From positions 14,880,001 through 14,944,000 of the forward strand of contig JBITNC010000002.1 in the NCBI GenBank assembly GCA_050084985.1: a stretch of 64,000 nt of DNA. The letters are read 5' to 3'. The stretch comes from Nageia nagi (Eukaryota > Pinophyta). Positions 48,430-63,200 of the stretch are shown here, in pieces. Position numbers and translations under genes: made by a program. The notes under the pieces were generated by a model. The model saw nothing but the letters and a program-made list of their open reading frames with translations. It was not told where the DNA came from and ran no database searches. Each line of letters starts with the position of its first letter. Within the stretch, counting starts at the first letter, position 1.

Positions 48430-50600
48430 CACTCTTCAGACCTCCTTCTGTTCACCTATTTTTGCTTTCATTTATCTATCTTTCAAATTGATCACGAGAT
48501 ATATCTTTTGTTAATAGCCTATATCAATAATTTATTCATAACACTTGCAATGCTTCAGTTTGACTTATTCAAATTATACTAAATCATTAATAAAGTGATG
48601 TTTAATTTCAATGTGCTTAGTGCTACCATGAATCACATGATTTTCAATCATTGAAATGGTGTTAATATTGTCACAAAACAATTTTTTTGGATTAGATTGT
48701 TGTGCAAATCTTCCAAAACTCATCTCATCCAAATTGCTAGGCAATTAGCTGAAGTAGTTGCAATATATTTAGCTTCTGCTAAGATAGTTGATTTCTTATT
48801 GGAGCTCCAAGAAATAGGATAAGAATCCAACATAAAAACAAAACTTGAGGTACTTTTTCTATCATCTATAGATATTTTCCAATCATTATACGTGTAGCCA
48901 CACAACTAAAATTCATTTGATTCATTATAAACAATACCAAAATTGGATGTTCCATGGACATACCTCAAAATTCATTTCGTTGCTTCCCAATGAGATTCAT
49001 GAGGATCTTTCATAAATCTTGATGTCAAACTATTTGCATATTGAATGTCTAGTCATGTTGTACTCAGATACATCAAAGTACCAACCAAACTTCTATAAAG
49101 AGTTGCATTAATTTTTAGGCTATCATCAAATTTGCTCAACTTTTCACGAAATACTAATGGTGTTGTAATAGGCTTGCAATCTTGCATATTAAATCTCAAA
49201 AATAAATTAGTGGCATACTTTCCTTGAGAAAGAGAAATACTGGAACCATTTTGATTTACCCCCAAACCAAGAAAGTAACTTAATTTGCCATTGAAGACAT
49301 TTCAATTTCCTTTTCCATTTCATCTTGAAAGCATTCCATGAACTTAATGTAATTTCCTATATAAACAAGATCATCTACATACAAAGAAACTATACCTTTT
49401 GGGTACAATGTAGGCTCAAAAGGACTTCTACTGAAACCAGTTTGCAAGAGATAGGAACCAATTCATGCATACCATGCATGTGAGGCTTACTTCAAGCCAT
49501 ATAGAACTTATTTAATATAAAAATGAATTATTCCTTATCTTTAAATGAATATCCAAGTGGTTTCTCAACATAAACTTCTTCATTTAAAATACCATTCAAA
49601 AAAGAAAATTTAACATCCATTTGACAAATTTCCCACTTGTTACGCACTGCAAGTGCAATAACAATTATGATTTTGTCAAGCCTAGCCATGGTAGTAAATG
49701 TTCCATAATAATCAGCACCATGAGTTTGACTAAATCCCTTGGCAACTAATCTTGCCTTATAACTATTAATAGAGCCATCTACATTGTGTTTTAATTTGTA
49801 AATCCTTTTTACTCTTATCACATTCTTATCTTTGGGTAACTCTATTAATTGCAAGGTATGACTCTTTTCAATAGTAGTAATTTCTCCATTCATGGCATCA
49901 ATCCATTTTGGTTCAGTTACTAGTTACTGCTTCTTTAAATATCATAAACTCTGCTTGAATATGTCCAATCAATGCAAATTTAATTAACTAATTTTCATTA
50001 GAAGTTGCTTGATAAATATCAGAAAGTCTTCTAACCTTTCTAGAGGGAGGACTTGAGCTTGAATCTAAATCTAAACTTGGATGTGTTTGTGAAGAGGAGG
50101 TTGCAAATTTCCTTGACATGGATGAAGTTGGACTTGAACTCTTCTTAAATAAATTGGAGGGTTAACTTCTTCAATATATTTATATATTAATTCAAACTTC
50201 ATTACTTTTGGAGCTGTCTACTGTAATTTGTTATCTACATACCAAATTCAATATTCATCAAATATAACATCATGATTGACTAAAATTTTCTTAATAGTTG
50301 GATTATATAAACTTATATCCTTTATTCTCTTTATTGTAACTAACAAAGATGTATTTCTCACTTTTGTGATCAAGTTTCTTCCTCTTCTCATTTGGAACAA
50401 GTGCATATATAATAAAAACACTTTTTGGATTCATTCCAATTTTAATTCTTCGTCTAGGAATTTTATAAGCATTGATTTTGATGAAAAGTTATTCATATTG
50501 TATTTTGAGCTCTTAAGCATAATAATCTTTGCATTTGAAGAGGTTCTCTATGATTTTGCCTTGAATGTCATATGAAAGGTCCAAAACCTTTGTCAAGTTT
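48430..50600 (-). pseudogene. Ty1/Copia pol fragment (third family)
   Basis: From right to left it holds an integrase C-terminal tail (ALVPNEKRKKLDHKSEKYIF), RT (YKARLVAKGFSQTHGADYYG, KFSFLNGILNEEVYVEKPLG, and SLYVDDLVYIGN near 49350-49390) and RNase H (DDRKSTSSFVFMLDSYPISW, AEAKYIATTSA). It lacks gag, the catalytic integrase core and both LTRs. It differs from copia-1 and copia-2 at most positions, so it is another lineage. Confidence 0.85.
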
Positions 50601-50789
50601 AGCAATATACTCGTGCAAGAAGCTAGTCTCTTATGACCTCTCATAATTTGTCTAATCATGGCTAATATCTTACTAATTTGGCTACATCTATATGGATCTC
50701 ACTAACTTGAGACTCTAAGTGTTCAAAAGCATCTTACCAAACAATATTTGTTTTATGTTATTAGGTGTTGTATTCCTTTGTTGTTGACC

Positions 50790-51150
50790 TGTTTAGCTTC
50801 TCTCACCATCTCAAGGTATATACTTCTTTATTAAATGATCTTTTATGTATCTCTAGTGAAGAATTCCATCTATAGTTACCAATAACATTGTTCCTTCTCC
50901 TTTAATATCCTCTAAAATAAAGGATCCTAACCATCGCATCCTCAATTATCAAAGTTTACGTTTATACCAACTATCATAAAGTAATACCTGGTGTCCAATG
51001 TTGAAGGTTTTTCTCTTTATGTGGTGATCATGCAATGCTTTTTTATGCTTTTTATCTTGGATTTGGTTATACCTTGCCATCCGATGTATTTCATTAAGTT
51101 GATCTAATTCAATAAGTCTTTCTTCTTAGGAATGTCTAGTGTTTGATCTT
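50790..51150 (-). pseudogene. Ty3/Gypsy integrase C-terminal fragment
   Basis: The minus strand reads RLIELDQLNEIHRMARYNQI, QDKKHKKALHDHHIKRKTF, then NIGHQVLLYDSWYKRKL, the usual sequence after the integrase core (FxxGDxVLLYDS). It ends with IKDHLIKKYIP. Stops are few. It is probably the downstream part of the fragment at 54245-54385. Confidence 0.75.
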
Positions 51151-52397
51151 GTTTCGATGGTAATTTTGAGAGAGTGATCTGAAAAAAAAATTAGAGTTAT
51201 AAAAATAAAAGTTCTTAAAATTATTTTGTTATTCTTTTCAAGTCGAAGAGCTCTCCATCAGCTTCCCAACATCTTTAACGATTTGAAAATTTGTTATCAT
51301 ATGAAAAAAAATCATGATTTGAAGTTTTTAATAAATAGTAATTAAAGATTACTATTTTAATTATTATCATAAATGTTTATGTCAAGCTTGAAAATATTTC
51401 AATAACAACATTTAAAAAATCTAATTTAAGTGTCAAAAAATAAAAAATGAGCGGTCTAATCAATAGTCAATAGTGGTCAACAAAAGAGAAGGGAATGGAG
51501 ATGTGTCAAAGTCTAAACGTGAGATCACAAGAAGAAGTAAAAGATGTTATAGTTGGAAACCCATATATGAAAGGGAAAGCAACCTTGGAGTTCATGCACT
51601 CAAATCACCATAACCACCAATGTGAGCGGCCTCCTGCGCTAGCCACTGTTATATGCATGAAGATAGCCATTAGGGAGTGCCATTCTGGTTTAGAAGGGAC
51701 CAACACATCATGTTGTTAATTGATTGTGAAGGTAAATATATTAACCACTAGATACTCCTTAATCACTAGCCATCGTGGATAAGCTCTAATGTGTGGAGGA
51801 TAAGTGTGTTGGTCAAAAGGCATTGATTGACCCCTTTAAAACATGCCACATTGTATTATCACATTGAATCCACCTATTATTGGTAAGATAGTTTATTTTA
51901 GCTTGGACAAAATCAAAACCTGTATATTCGTATATTTCCCAAGGAACGCCATTAGTCAATACAATAATAGTAATCTTTAATTACTATTATTGTTGAACAA
52001 CTAAAATGGTTTAAATAGAGATGCGTCAAATTATGAAAGTTGGATGGAGGCTAGTATTAAATGGAGAGGATATTTTATTTATTACAATCATCTTCTAAAA
52101 ATTAAACCCTTAATATTATAAAAGGGTGTTAAGGAGAATGGATAAGTTAATTCGTTTCTTGGGAAAAATCTTCTTATAGAGAGAGTTTCATGCCATGGGC
52201 ATGAAGTGTGTTTTGTGAAGGTACAAAAAACTTTGTGTGTTTGAGAGTTTCATCATGTTTGTATTTATGTCCTTAGTTGATTTGTAAAAATGGAGAGTCT
52301 TTTTATGGAGGAAAGTGTAAGAAGGAAATATGACCCAAAGAAGAGAGGCATGATTGATTTATATCATTTTCCCAAGCACTTAAGAATTAAGTGTGAG
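51151..52397. other. Unrecognised, AT-rich, with mirrored hairpins
   Basis: No gene recognised. Two short hairpins with identical arms and complementary loops lie at 51333-51357 and 51962-51992. The 51495-51719 open frame has no support. Confidence 0.5.
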
Positions 52398-52682
52398 TGA
52401 TAAGGAATAATAAATATTATTAATTAGTTATATACGATAAAATAATGCTTTATAAGTATTTAGTTAAGTTCATTTAATGTTTACAGTTGTCTTGTAAATC
52501 CATCTCCTCAATACCATGTTCTCAAACCATGGTATTCATTAAATTCATTTAATATTTACAATTTTCTTGTAAAATCGCATCCTCAATACCATGTTCTCAA
52601 ACCTTGGTATTCATTCTTGTAAACACCTATTTATAGGCTTCTCTTTGCAACAAAATGTATTTTGGATTTTAATTCCATATCA
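52398..52682 (+). repeat. LTR, left, of small element
   Basis: Contains two internal repeats of CCTCAATACCATGTTCTCAA followed by a GGTATTCATT block, and CCTATTTATAGGCTTCTC near its end, which is itself a CCTAT...ATAGG inverted repeat. Confidence 0.88.
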
Positions 52683-53953
52683 TTGGTATCAAAGCAATTT
52701 GATCTTGAACCTTTCCTGTCATATTTGATCAACATATCTATGAGGAGGGATTGGCCCAAACCAATTGCCAATCCCCCTCACCTCCATTTTTTTATTTCTA
52801 AATTATTTGTTGATAAATATTTTTTGTGATAGCATTGTTGGGTGTGTTTCATCCTTTGTAAAGGAAATAGTTTGTACATCTTCATTTTGGTGATGATGAA
52901 AAACAAAGATCCTATGCTGCTCCAAATGAGATAAAATTTTGCATGTAGATTTTACACATCCATACATTTCCAATGATCCTAAGAATGTACAAAATGGAGC
53001 TATGGATCAAAAGTTATGGCTTCTACAAGTTGCCTATTTTTATAGGGATTGGAGCTACATTTTTTAGGGGGGGGACAATTGGATAAAATGTGATGGGTGG
53101 TTTTAGCCTATGGTTTTATGCTCTTTGAGGGACTTAAATTTGTCCTTCATTCCTATGGTTGGACCTCTTTTTTATGCTAACTTGTCATTTGTTGGCATCC
53201 ATTTGGCATCATGGCCAAATTAGAATTGCAATTATTTGGGTAATTTTTAAATTTGAAGGATTTTTTATCATAACTTCTTCCTTAGACCTCTGTTTGGCAT
53301 ATCATCTATTATGTTGGTTTTGTTGCTTCAAGAGCTTCGCAACGAGTGGTTGCATGGCATATTTTTCCTCTTTTTTATCCATGTGACTGCCATTCTTTTA
53401 TGATGGATCTCTTTCATTAATTAATGAAATTTTCATAAGGTTGTATCTTTGTCATCTGAAGTTTGATTTCAAATCTATTTGAAGTGTTGGAATTCAACTT
53501 TTGAGCTCTTCTTTTTTCCATAATTCCATCATCAAAAAAAAAATTGTACCCTAATTTTAGGTTGAGGGACTCTTTTTGCATCCTTTCTTTTGTAGTTGGG
53601 CTCCCTTTTTGAGATACTTAATCTTCAAACTATTTCAATATGTCCATGCTTCAAAGATTCTTGCAATGTTCTATTGGTTCTTCTAGGAATAAAACTAATT
53701 ATTGAAATTCTTTTTATGAAATTCTATGACGTCTTGTCTTTCTTAGACTTCTTATAGTTACTCTTGAAGATAAACAAGTCATAGTCAATATTCTAGCAAT
53801 TATGTGGTCATTATTTTGGCTCTCTTACACTGCTTCATCTTTTATCTTTGGAGATTGCATCGACAACAACCACTTTGTATCTTAATCATTTGGGGTTTCT
53901 TCTCAACCCCTCCTCCTAAGCTTTGGGGACCAAAGATCTTGTTATTGGGAGGA

Positions 53954-54241
53954 ATGATAAAGAATAATAAATAATATTATTAATTAGGTATCTATGATAA
54001 AATAATGCTTTATAAGCATATAGTTAAGGTCATTTAATGTAAACAGTTATCTTGTAAAATCATGTTCTCAATACCATGTTCTCAAACCATGGTATTCATT
54101 AAAGTCATTTAATGTTTACAATTATCTTGTAAAATCGTATCCTCAATACCATGTTATCAAACCAAAGTATCCATTCTTGTAAACACCTATTTATAGGCTT
54201 CTCTTTGTAATAAATGTATTCTAGATTTTAGTTCTATATCA
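53954..54241 (+). repeat. LTR, right, of small element
   Basis: Partner of 52398-52682 with the same internal CAATACCATGTT repeats and many substitutions; the divergence suggests an old insertion. Confidence 0.88.
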
Positions 54242-54244
54242 ATG

Positions 54245-54385
54245 AGATCCAACAAAAACTCTTAAGTTAGAGTTTACAGATCAAAGAGGATACTTGAAAT
54301 TTTATAGGTTACATGGCATCTATTTTGTAGACTAATTCAAAAGGTCTTTTCTTGGTAAGAATATTATATATTACTAAAGGGTGAA
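54245..54385 (-). pseudogene. Ty3/Gypsy integrase fragment (PFELVY motif)
   Basis: The minus strand reads LTKKRPFELVYKIDAM then PIKFQVSSL, the conserved segment after the integrase catalytic core. It lies directly against the broken LINE-2 RT and is separated from its likely continuation (50790-51150) by the small LTR element and about 1.2 kb more. Confidence 0.65.
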
Positions 54386-54389
54386 AAAT

Positions 54390-56570
54390 ATTTGCCACTC
54401 TTTGTTGAACAATCCTTCCTGTGTTTAAGAAAAATAACTTGATTTTTTCAAAATTTATCTTTTGACTAGCAACCCCTTCATAAAGGGGTCTAAAATATGT
54501 TTGATATGAAAGGCTTGGGGAATATAAGATCTAGAAAAGATCAAAGTATCATCCATAAAATATTGGTAAGATGTATGAGGAAGATCCCTAGTAGGTTTAA
54601 TGCCTTCAATCAAACCCTCATGAGTAGCTGCTTGAATACTCTTACCTAAAGCTTTGGCTAAAATGATAAAAAGGAAGGGTGATAAAGGATCGCAATGGAG
54701 AAGACCTCTTTTACCATGGAAATAACTAGGTGTAGCTCCATTGGTAAGCACAAAAAAGGATATGGTTGAGATACATTCAAGAACCAAAGCCAACCAGTCC
54801 TCTCAAAACCCAAACTTATGCAAGACCAGCATCAAGAAATTCTAATCAACTCTATCATAGGCTTTAATAACATTCGATTTCAAAATCATACCATCCCATA
54901 CAAAATTTACCTCCCTAGAATAAAACCCCCTTGATTGGGGCTAATGATCAGAGGGAGGATGGATATTAACTTGTTTTCCATCACTTTCAAAATAATTTTA
55001 TAAAGGAAATTGCATAAAATTTTGAAATAATTTTGTAAAGGAAATTGCATAAACTAATAGGGTGAAATTTAGCAAAAGAATTAACATCAGTCTCTTTAGG
55101 AATAAGAGCAATAAAAGTAGAATTCACATCCCTTGGCATAACTTTGGATACTTGAAATTCCTAGATTGCCAACACAATCTCCTTACATAGATTTTCCCAC
55201 AAGGTTTGGAAGAAACTTCCAGGAAATCCATCTAAGCTAGGAGCCTTAGGACCACCCATCTCAAAAATGACTACTTGAATCTCCTTATCTACAAACTTTT
55301 TCACTTAACTGATCATTGAGTATTTCATTCATCAAACTCGATATGCTATTATGAATCTTTTTAACTACTCTCTGTTGAGATATAGAATTATGTCCTAGGA
55401 GGTCAAGGAAGAAGGAAACTCCCTCCACACTCATTCTAGTTGGATCTTTGGTAGTAGAACCATCCAAACATTGGATCTCCCTAATACTGCTTCAAATGTG
55501 ATGTATTAAAGTAGAAACATGAAAAAACTTTGTGTTCTTATCCCCCTCTTGAAGCCAATTTATCTTGGACTTTTGTTCCCACATAATCTCTTCTTGTTCT
55601 AAAGTACTATTCCATTTATTTAAAGACTCCCTCTTAAAATGTCGGAGTTCTTTAGAATAACTTTGTAATTGGATTTGTTCTTCCAAGGATCTCATTTGCA
55701 CTTACAGATCCTATTTCCTTCTAGATATTAAACCAAAGGTTTATCTATTCCAAACCTTAAGATTCTTCTTAATAAATATTAAGTTTTGGCTATCTAAGTC
55801 AAAAGAGAGCCAGAAAAGCTTTTTGGCCACCATATTATGATATGATCTTCCAAGCTCTCATGGGTAAGCCATATGTTTTCAAAATGAAAAGGGGCATTAA
55901 ATTATCTTCTCTACTCCTAAGTTTCTAAAAGTAAGGGGTTATGATCTGATCCAATCTTTGGGTAACCCGTAAGAGTTGAGTCCCCAAATCTAGTGATACA
56001 ATCTTGGGAAATGAGGACTTTATCAAGTTTTTCCTAGATATGAGAAGCTCCACACCTACCATTTGTCCAAGTAAACTTAATTCTCCTCAACTCCAAATCC
56101 AAAAGATTATTACCATTAACAAATATGGTGAAATAAAGAGGCATTGAAATCCCCAACCAAAATCCAACTCAAGCCCTTAAAAGCCTCATGTATCTTATTC
56201 AAATAAGACCAAAAAACTTTCCTACCAGCATCGGTAATAGGGGCATACACATTCATAACAATAAAGATCTCCTTAGAAACTAAAGAAGTGAAGCAAATAG
56301 AACAAAAACTTGGACTAGAGATAATCACTCTGCCATCCAATTTAGTTATGTCCCACATACATAACATACCTTCAGACTTGCCAACACATGAACAACAACA
56401 AAATCTACCTCCCTTAGAATATGTTTAATGGTTAGAACCTTACCTTCAATAATTTTTGTTTCTTGAAGAAAGACCACCTCTAGTCTTAAGTCCTTCTTTA
56501 AAGCCAAAAAACTTGTGTCTTTTGGGAGCACAGATACCTCTTACATTCCACGAAAGGAGTCTCATTACTT
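54390..56570 (-). pseudogene. LINE-2 ORF2: endonuclease and RT, truncated
   Basis: The endonuclease begins LLSWNVRGICAPKRHKFFGF, then LRLEVVFLQETKI and SWILVGDFNASL. The linker holds KSKINWLQEGDKNTKFFHVS, typical of plant L1. RT shows DPLSPFLFIILAKALGKSI and the catalytic box QYFMDDTLIFS near 54560. Several frames and stops; not functional. Confidence 0.83.
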
Positions 56571-57239
56571 CACTATTTTACTTTTTTTCCCTTCGCCCCC
56601 AAAGAGGGTAGCTTGGGCTCCCTTAGCGATATTCGCTTTTGTTTCTTGATATATTAGTACTCCTTTAGAAGGTCTTCCAGGGAGATACTTTTCAACTAGC
56701 CCATGGAGTTTCTTCTTTTTCTTTTTTATTCTTCTGACCCAGAGTAGCAACAATGTTTTCCTCTTGAGAATCTGATTACTCCTCTTCATCCCAAAACTTA
56801 CCCCCAATGGAATGGGTAAGAGTAATTACAAGAACATCCTAGTTCTCCTCCCTTGAGCTGTGAACCCCAAACAAGGTTTCGAGGGGATTGAGAATCGAGT
56901 TTCAGGAACTTTCTCCAAAACCTCAATCAAAACACCAACTTAGGGGTCTTCCACTCCTTGTGTTTGAGAGATAATCTCTGGTTCTCCTAGGTACTCCTCT
57001 TCTAATACAAGGATCTCTTCTTCAAAGGAAGAATCCTTTTGGTATTCATCATTTTATTTTAAGAGGCTATTAGCCACTTGTTTATCTTCCAACAAGGTTA
57101 CCAAGGCTTCTTTCGAGGATGGTCTTGACCCACAATGGTCAAAGCTTTGTGATACAATGATTTCTCTTCCAACATAGCCCCCTTAGACAATTGATTCTCT
57201 AGGATGGAGAAAGCATTACAAGTGGAAAAGATTTCCAAT

Positions 57240-57880
57240 CCAGTTCCCAATCCCTACTAAGACTTCAGCATGCTAGTATTGAAATGGAAGGCCTAGAAGT
57301 CTGACCCAAACAAGCACAAAGGTAATAATTTGGCTATTAGGATTAAAATTCGAAGACCATTTCATGAACCAAATAATGCTCGTTGTCGAAACATCCAAGG
57401 TCCCCTATACAAAACATTTTGAAGGTCCTCTCCTAGGAAAAACTTCATCAGGAAAAAACCATTCGGGAGAGCAACAATATCAAACCTCTTGCATATTTTC
57501 CATTTTTGAAAAGCCCATTCTTGCACTGAATCTATATCCAGGCATGGACCCAGGAACTTTCTCGCCAGTTCAAAGCACCTTCCTTTGTAGTAATCTTGAT
57601 TATCTTCGAGGGAATCTTAAGCTTCCCATCCAAAGCTCAAAGATTAAAACATGAAGCTAAAGGTGATACGGTCGACACTCTAACCACTTGAGCATAAGAA
57701 AACCTTTTCAGCTTTGTTGGGTGTGTCTTCAAAAATTCAACATAATCTAGAAGCTTTGGGTCAACCTTTGCCTTAGAAACCATAACAGTGATAGGCTTAC
57801 CTTTAGGTACATTATCTTCCAGAATCGTAGAGTCGGACCCGACCCCCCACCTCGATCCAGCACCTCTTCAGACCAGGATC
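57240..57880 (-). pseudogene. LINE-2 ORF1 relic
   Basis: The frame reads MVSKAKVDPKLLDYVEFLKT and LKRFSYAQVVRVS, then a decayed DUF4283-like section (GALNWRESSWVHAWI). A further minus-strand frame, 58012-57812, lies just upstream and may be 5' leader. Position relative to the endonuclease supports the call more than similarity does. Confidence 0.55.
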
Positions 57881-58015
57881 CTCATTGCTCTCCACTCGAA
57901 CCACCTTGCTCACTTCCCGCTCCACACTGCTCACCATTTTTTTGATGTATAACATTGAATCTCTAAGCTTCTTATCTCCATTACTAAGAGTCCATTTAGA
58001 TGAGGAATACACATA

Positions 58016-58411
58016 TCATCACCATTTTAAAATATGTAATTTTGACGTTTAAGTTATAATTTATTGATTTTCATTTTTTATATTAATTTCTTTTTTTCAT
58101 TTAATTGCTATCAAGATAGATTTTTTCTTTAGATATTTATTACCATTTTTAAATATAAGTTATAAATATTTTAGAAAAAATTGTTACAATTTAATAAGAT
58201 AGAAAGCGTGGAACATTAAAAAAAACTGTAAATTTAGCATGCCCAACTACGAAAAATATATTTATGGGCAATTAATGGGCAAGGCAAATCAACGGCAAAG
58301 TCAAGTCAATCGAAAATAAGCAAAATCACTGTCCATTCCTTCCCCTTCCCCTTTTCCTTTCCCTCTGCTTTTCATCATCTGAAATTCTGAAGCAAAAAGA
58401 TATTAAGAACG
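58016..58411 (+). promoter_or_regulatory. Putative promoter and 5' UTR of ADH-like gene
   Basis: AT-rich sequence follows LINE-2. TATATTTATGG near 58255 could be the TATA box. A pyrimidine-rich stretch (CCTTCCCCTTCCCC, 58340-58372) precedes the start codon by about 40 bases, as in many plant 5' UTRs. Exact start not determined. Confidence 0.5.
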
Positions 58412-60969
<2,558 letters not shown>

Positions 60970-61560
60970 AAGGGTTGATAAACTTTTCATTATTAAGTGT
61001 CTCGCTTCAATAGGAATGCAATATCAGCTGACATAGTTTGTCAAAAAATCTTACATGAAACATGCAATCATGAATTCCTGGAAATTAGGATGGGGTACTG
61101 GTCCTCTAGTGTGTGCGTGGTTCTAGAGAAAATAAGGTATATTATTTGATATCTTGCATAGATCTTTGTGAATCCTTACATAAGTATCTTTCTAAGATAG
61201 ATATTTGTTCAATTTAGTATAGTGATAGAAAATCACAAATATTGTAAATTTAAAACTAGTTTTGATATAATCTTTTTTATATCAAAAAACGCTTAAAGAT
61301 ATCTTTTTCGAGATGCTTATCTTAGATATAGTAAATGATTATATGGTTGACTTCTAATTACTTTTATTTTGTGATTTGAATTTTATTAAACATTTCATTT
61401 ATATATAAAAAATATTTATTAAAATTAATATAGTTGGCTTTGTATTAAAATTTTAATAAAATCAAAAGAGTTGGTCAAATGTTTACGATCGAACAGACGA
61501 CACGATATTTTGGCTCCCCACTCTCACCCCTTAACTGCCATTGTAGCTACACCTCTTGAC

Positions 61561-61618
61561 GTAATTAACTTTTAAATAAAGGTGAGGATGTAATTAACTT
61601 TTAAATAAAGGCGAGGAA
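61561..61618. repeat. 29-bp tandem duplication
   Basis: The unit beginning GTAATTAACTTTTAAATAAA and ending GAGGA occurs twice in a row with two differences. Confidence 0.9.
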
Positions 61619-63026
61619 TTCTAAAAGCATTTCTCACTACTGAATATTCAAGCAATTAGAAGTATAAAACTAAGCTTTTAAATCCAAAAGTATTAGATAA
61701 ATAAATAAATAAAACATTTTAGGCAGGGAAATGTTACAAGTGCTAAACTTTGAGATCTACCTAATGCTAGAAGAAAGAAATCATAAGGGAAGGTTTGAAG
61801 CACAAGGATATGGTGGCAAACAAAAAAAAACAGTTATTTGAACCTATTGGCCTATCACTCACCAAATTTGGATCTGCATCATTTGAACAGAAATTCCCTG
61901 TCAATCAGATCCTAATGACCACCATTGATGCAAGTTACAAGCATAAATTATCAATGAGGAATTCTATCATGGATGAAAGTTACAACCTGGGGCATTTAGG
62001 GAGAAAACAATTCATAAGTCACTAGTTTGTAAATCATTTTCTGTTACTGTTTATAATTCATTTTTTTAAATTTCTGTTATGCAATTTATAGATTTTAGTA
62101 CTGTTTGTTTGAAGTTTGCGTGAAGTAAAAGTTATTTTAAATAAAGCAATAAAGAACGATAATTCTGAGCATTTTAAGAAAGGAAACGTTGAGTCAAATT
62201 GGTATGGACCATTTGCTAAATTACAAAGAAATTGGGATCATGTGTTTGCTGTCTCTCGTCTAGTAAGTCAAACCTTTGAAAGAACTTGCAAATATTATGC
62301 AATTATAAGGTTCAATGCATAAAACTCTATATGTCCATGTTGGTTTCTTTGTAGAATATCTTGTGCCCCATCAAGTATTTATCACGTGGTAGTTATTAAT
62401 TGGCATCGACCACATCTTTTCTATGTATGGTAAAAAAGTTCATATGGATAGATAATCCACTATGAACTTGTTTTTTTCATATTATTTTTATTATTTGATG
62501 TGACGTATACAATTTTTTTGGTTTAATGTAATTATATTTATATGATGTTATCATGTCAATTTTTTAGAAAACTATGAAAGGGTTGCCGGTAGAGGAATGA
62601 CAATGATAGAAATAAATTTTTATTTTTTCTTGAACTATGAAATAAAGTATAATGATGGGTGTTCTATTCCCACAGTAATTATCATGAGAGAAAAAAAATT
62701 ATTGAAATAAAATCTACTTTATCTCTAACAAACAAGTAATGGATCCTTATCTTTATTTAGTCAAGATGATCCTACTTTGCTGCATATAAAGGAGATCACC
62801 ATCCATTTACTAACATTCAAGTAAAACTAGTATAAATAAAAACATGAATAATTTTATTGTAACAATAGAATAGATTACAAAATCTCATGTGCAATCTATT
62901 TTTCTTCTTCTTTCCAAGTGAAATAGAAGCAAAATTATATAGGATTCAAGTTTTAACAACATATTAAAATTGTACCCTTATTGGGTATACTCAACAATAA
63001 GTAAATCCACTAAAGTCGTAAGAATA

Positions 63027-63200
63027 TTTATGGTTGCAAAACAAAAAAGCCAACTAAAGATTACTGTTATTTTAAGCAAAATTATCTTTATGATTGTACA
63101 ACTAACAAACCAACCAAATAATCTTTTATTACTCTAAACAAGATTATTTTTTATGGTTGTAACAACTAATAAACCAACCACATGATCTCATTGTTAAATG
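63027..63200. repeat. Three degenerate tandem repeats, about 60 bp
   Basis: Units of the form TATGGTTG...AACAAACCAACCAAATAAT...TTTTA...AAGATTAT follow one another three times with moderate divergence. Confidence 0.75.

Larger units (their letters stand above)
52398..54241 (+). mobile_element. Small non-coding LTR element (LARD/TRIM-like)
   Basis: Two related LTRs (52398-52682, 285 bp, and 53954-54241, 288 bp) both begin TGATAA and end TATCA. The first is followed by TGGTATCAAAGC, a tRNA-Met-type primer site (52684), and the second is preceded by a purine-rich TTGGGAGGAA. Flanks GTGAG (52393-52397) and ATGAG (54242-54246) look like a 5 bp duplication with one change. The 1.27 kb interior has no gag-pol similarity that I can see, so it must have moved with borrowed proteins. 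Confidence 0.85.
54390..58015 (-). mobile_element. LINE-2, L1-type element lacking its 3' end
   Basis: The order on the minus strand is ORF1 (about 57880-57240), Glu/Ser-rich spacer, endonuclease (about 56560-56000) and RT (55700-54400). The sequence changes to Gypsy integrase at about 54380, so the RT C-terminus, zinc region and tail are missing. Loss of the 3' end is not what target-primed insertion produces, so a later insertion or rearrangement removed it. Confidence 0.8.
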
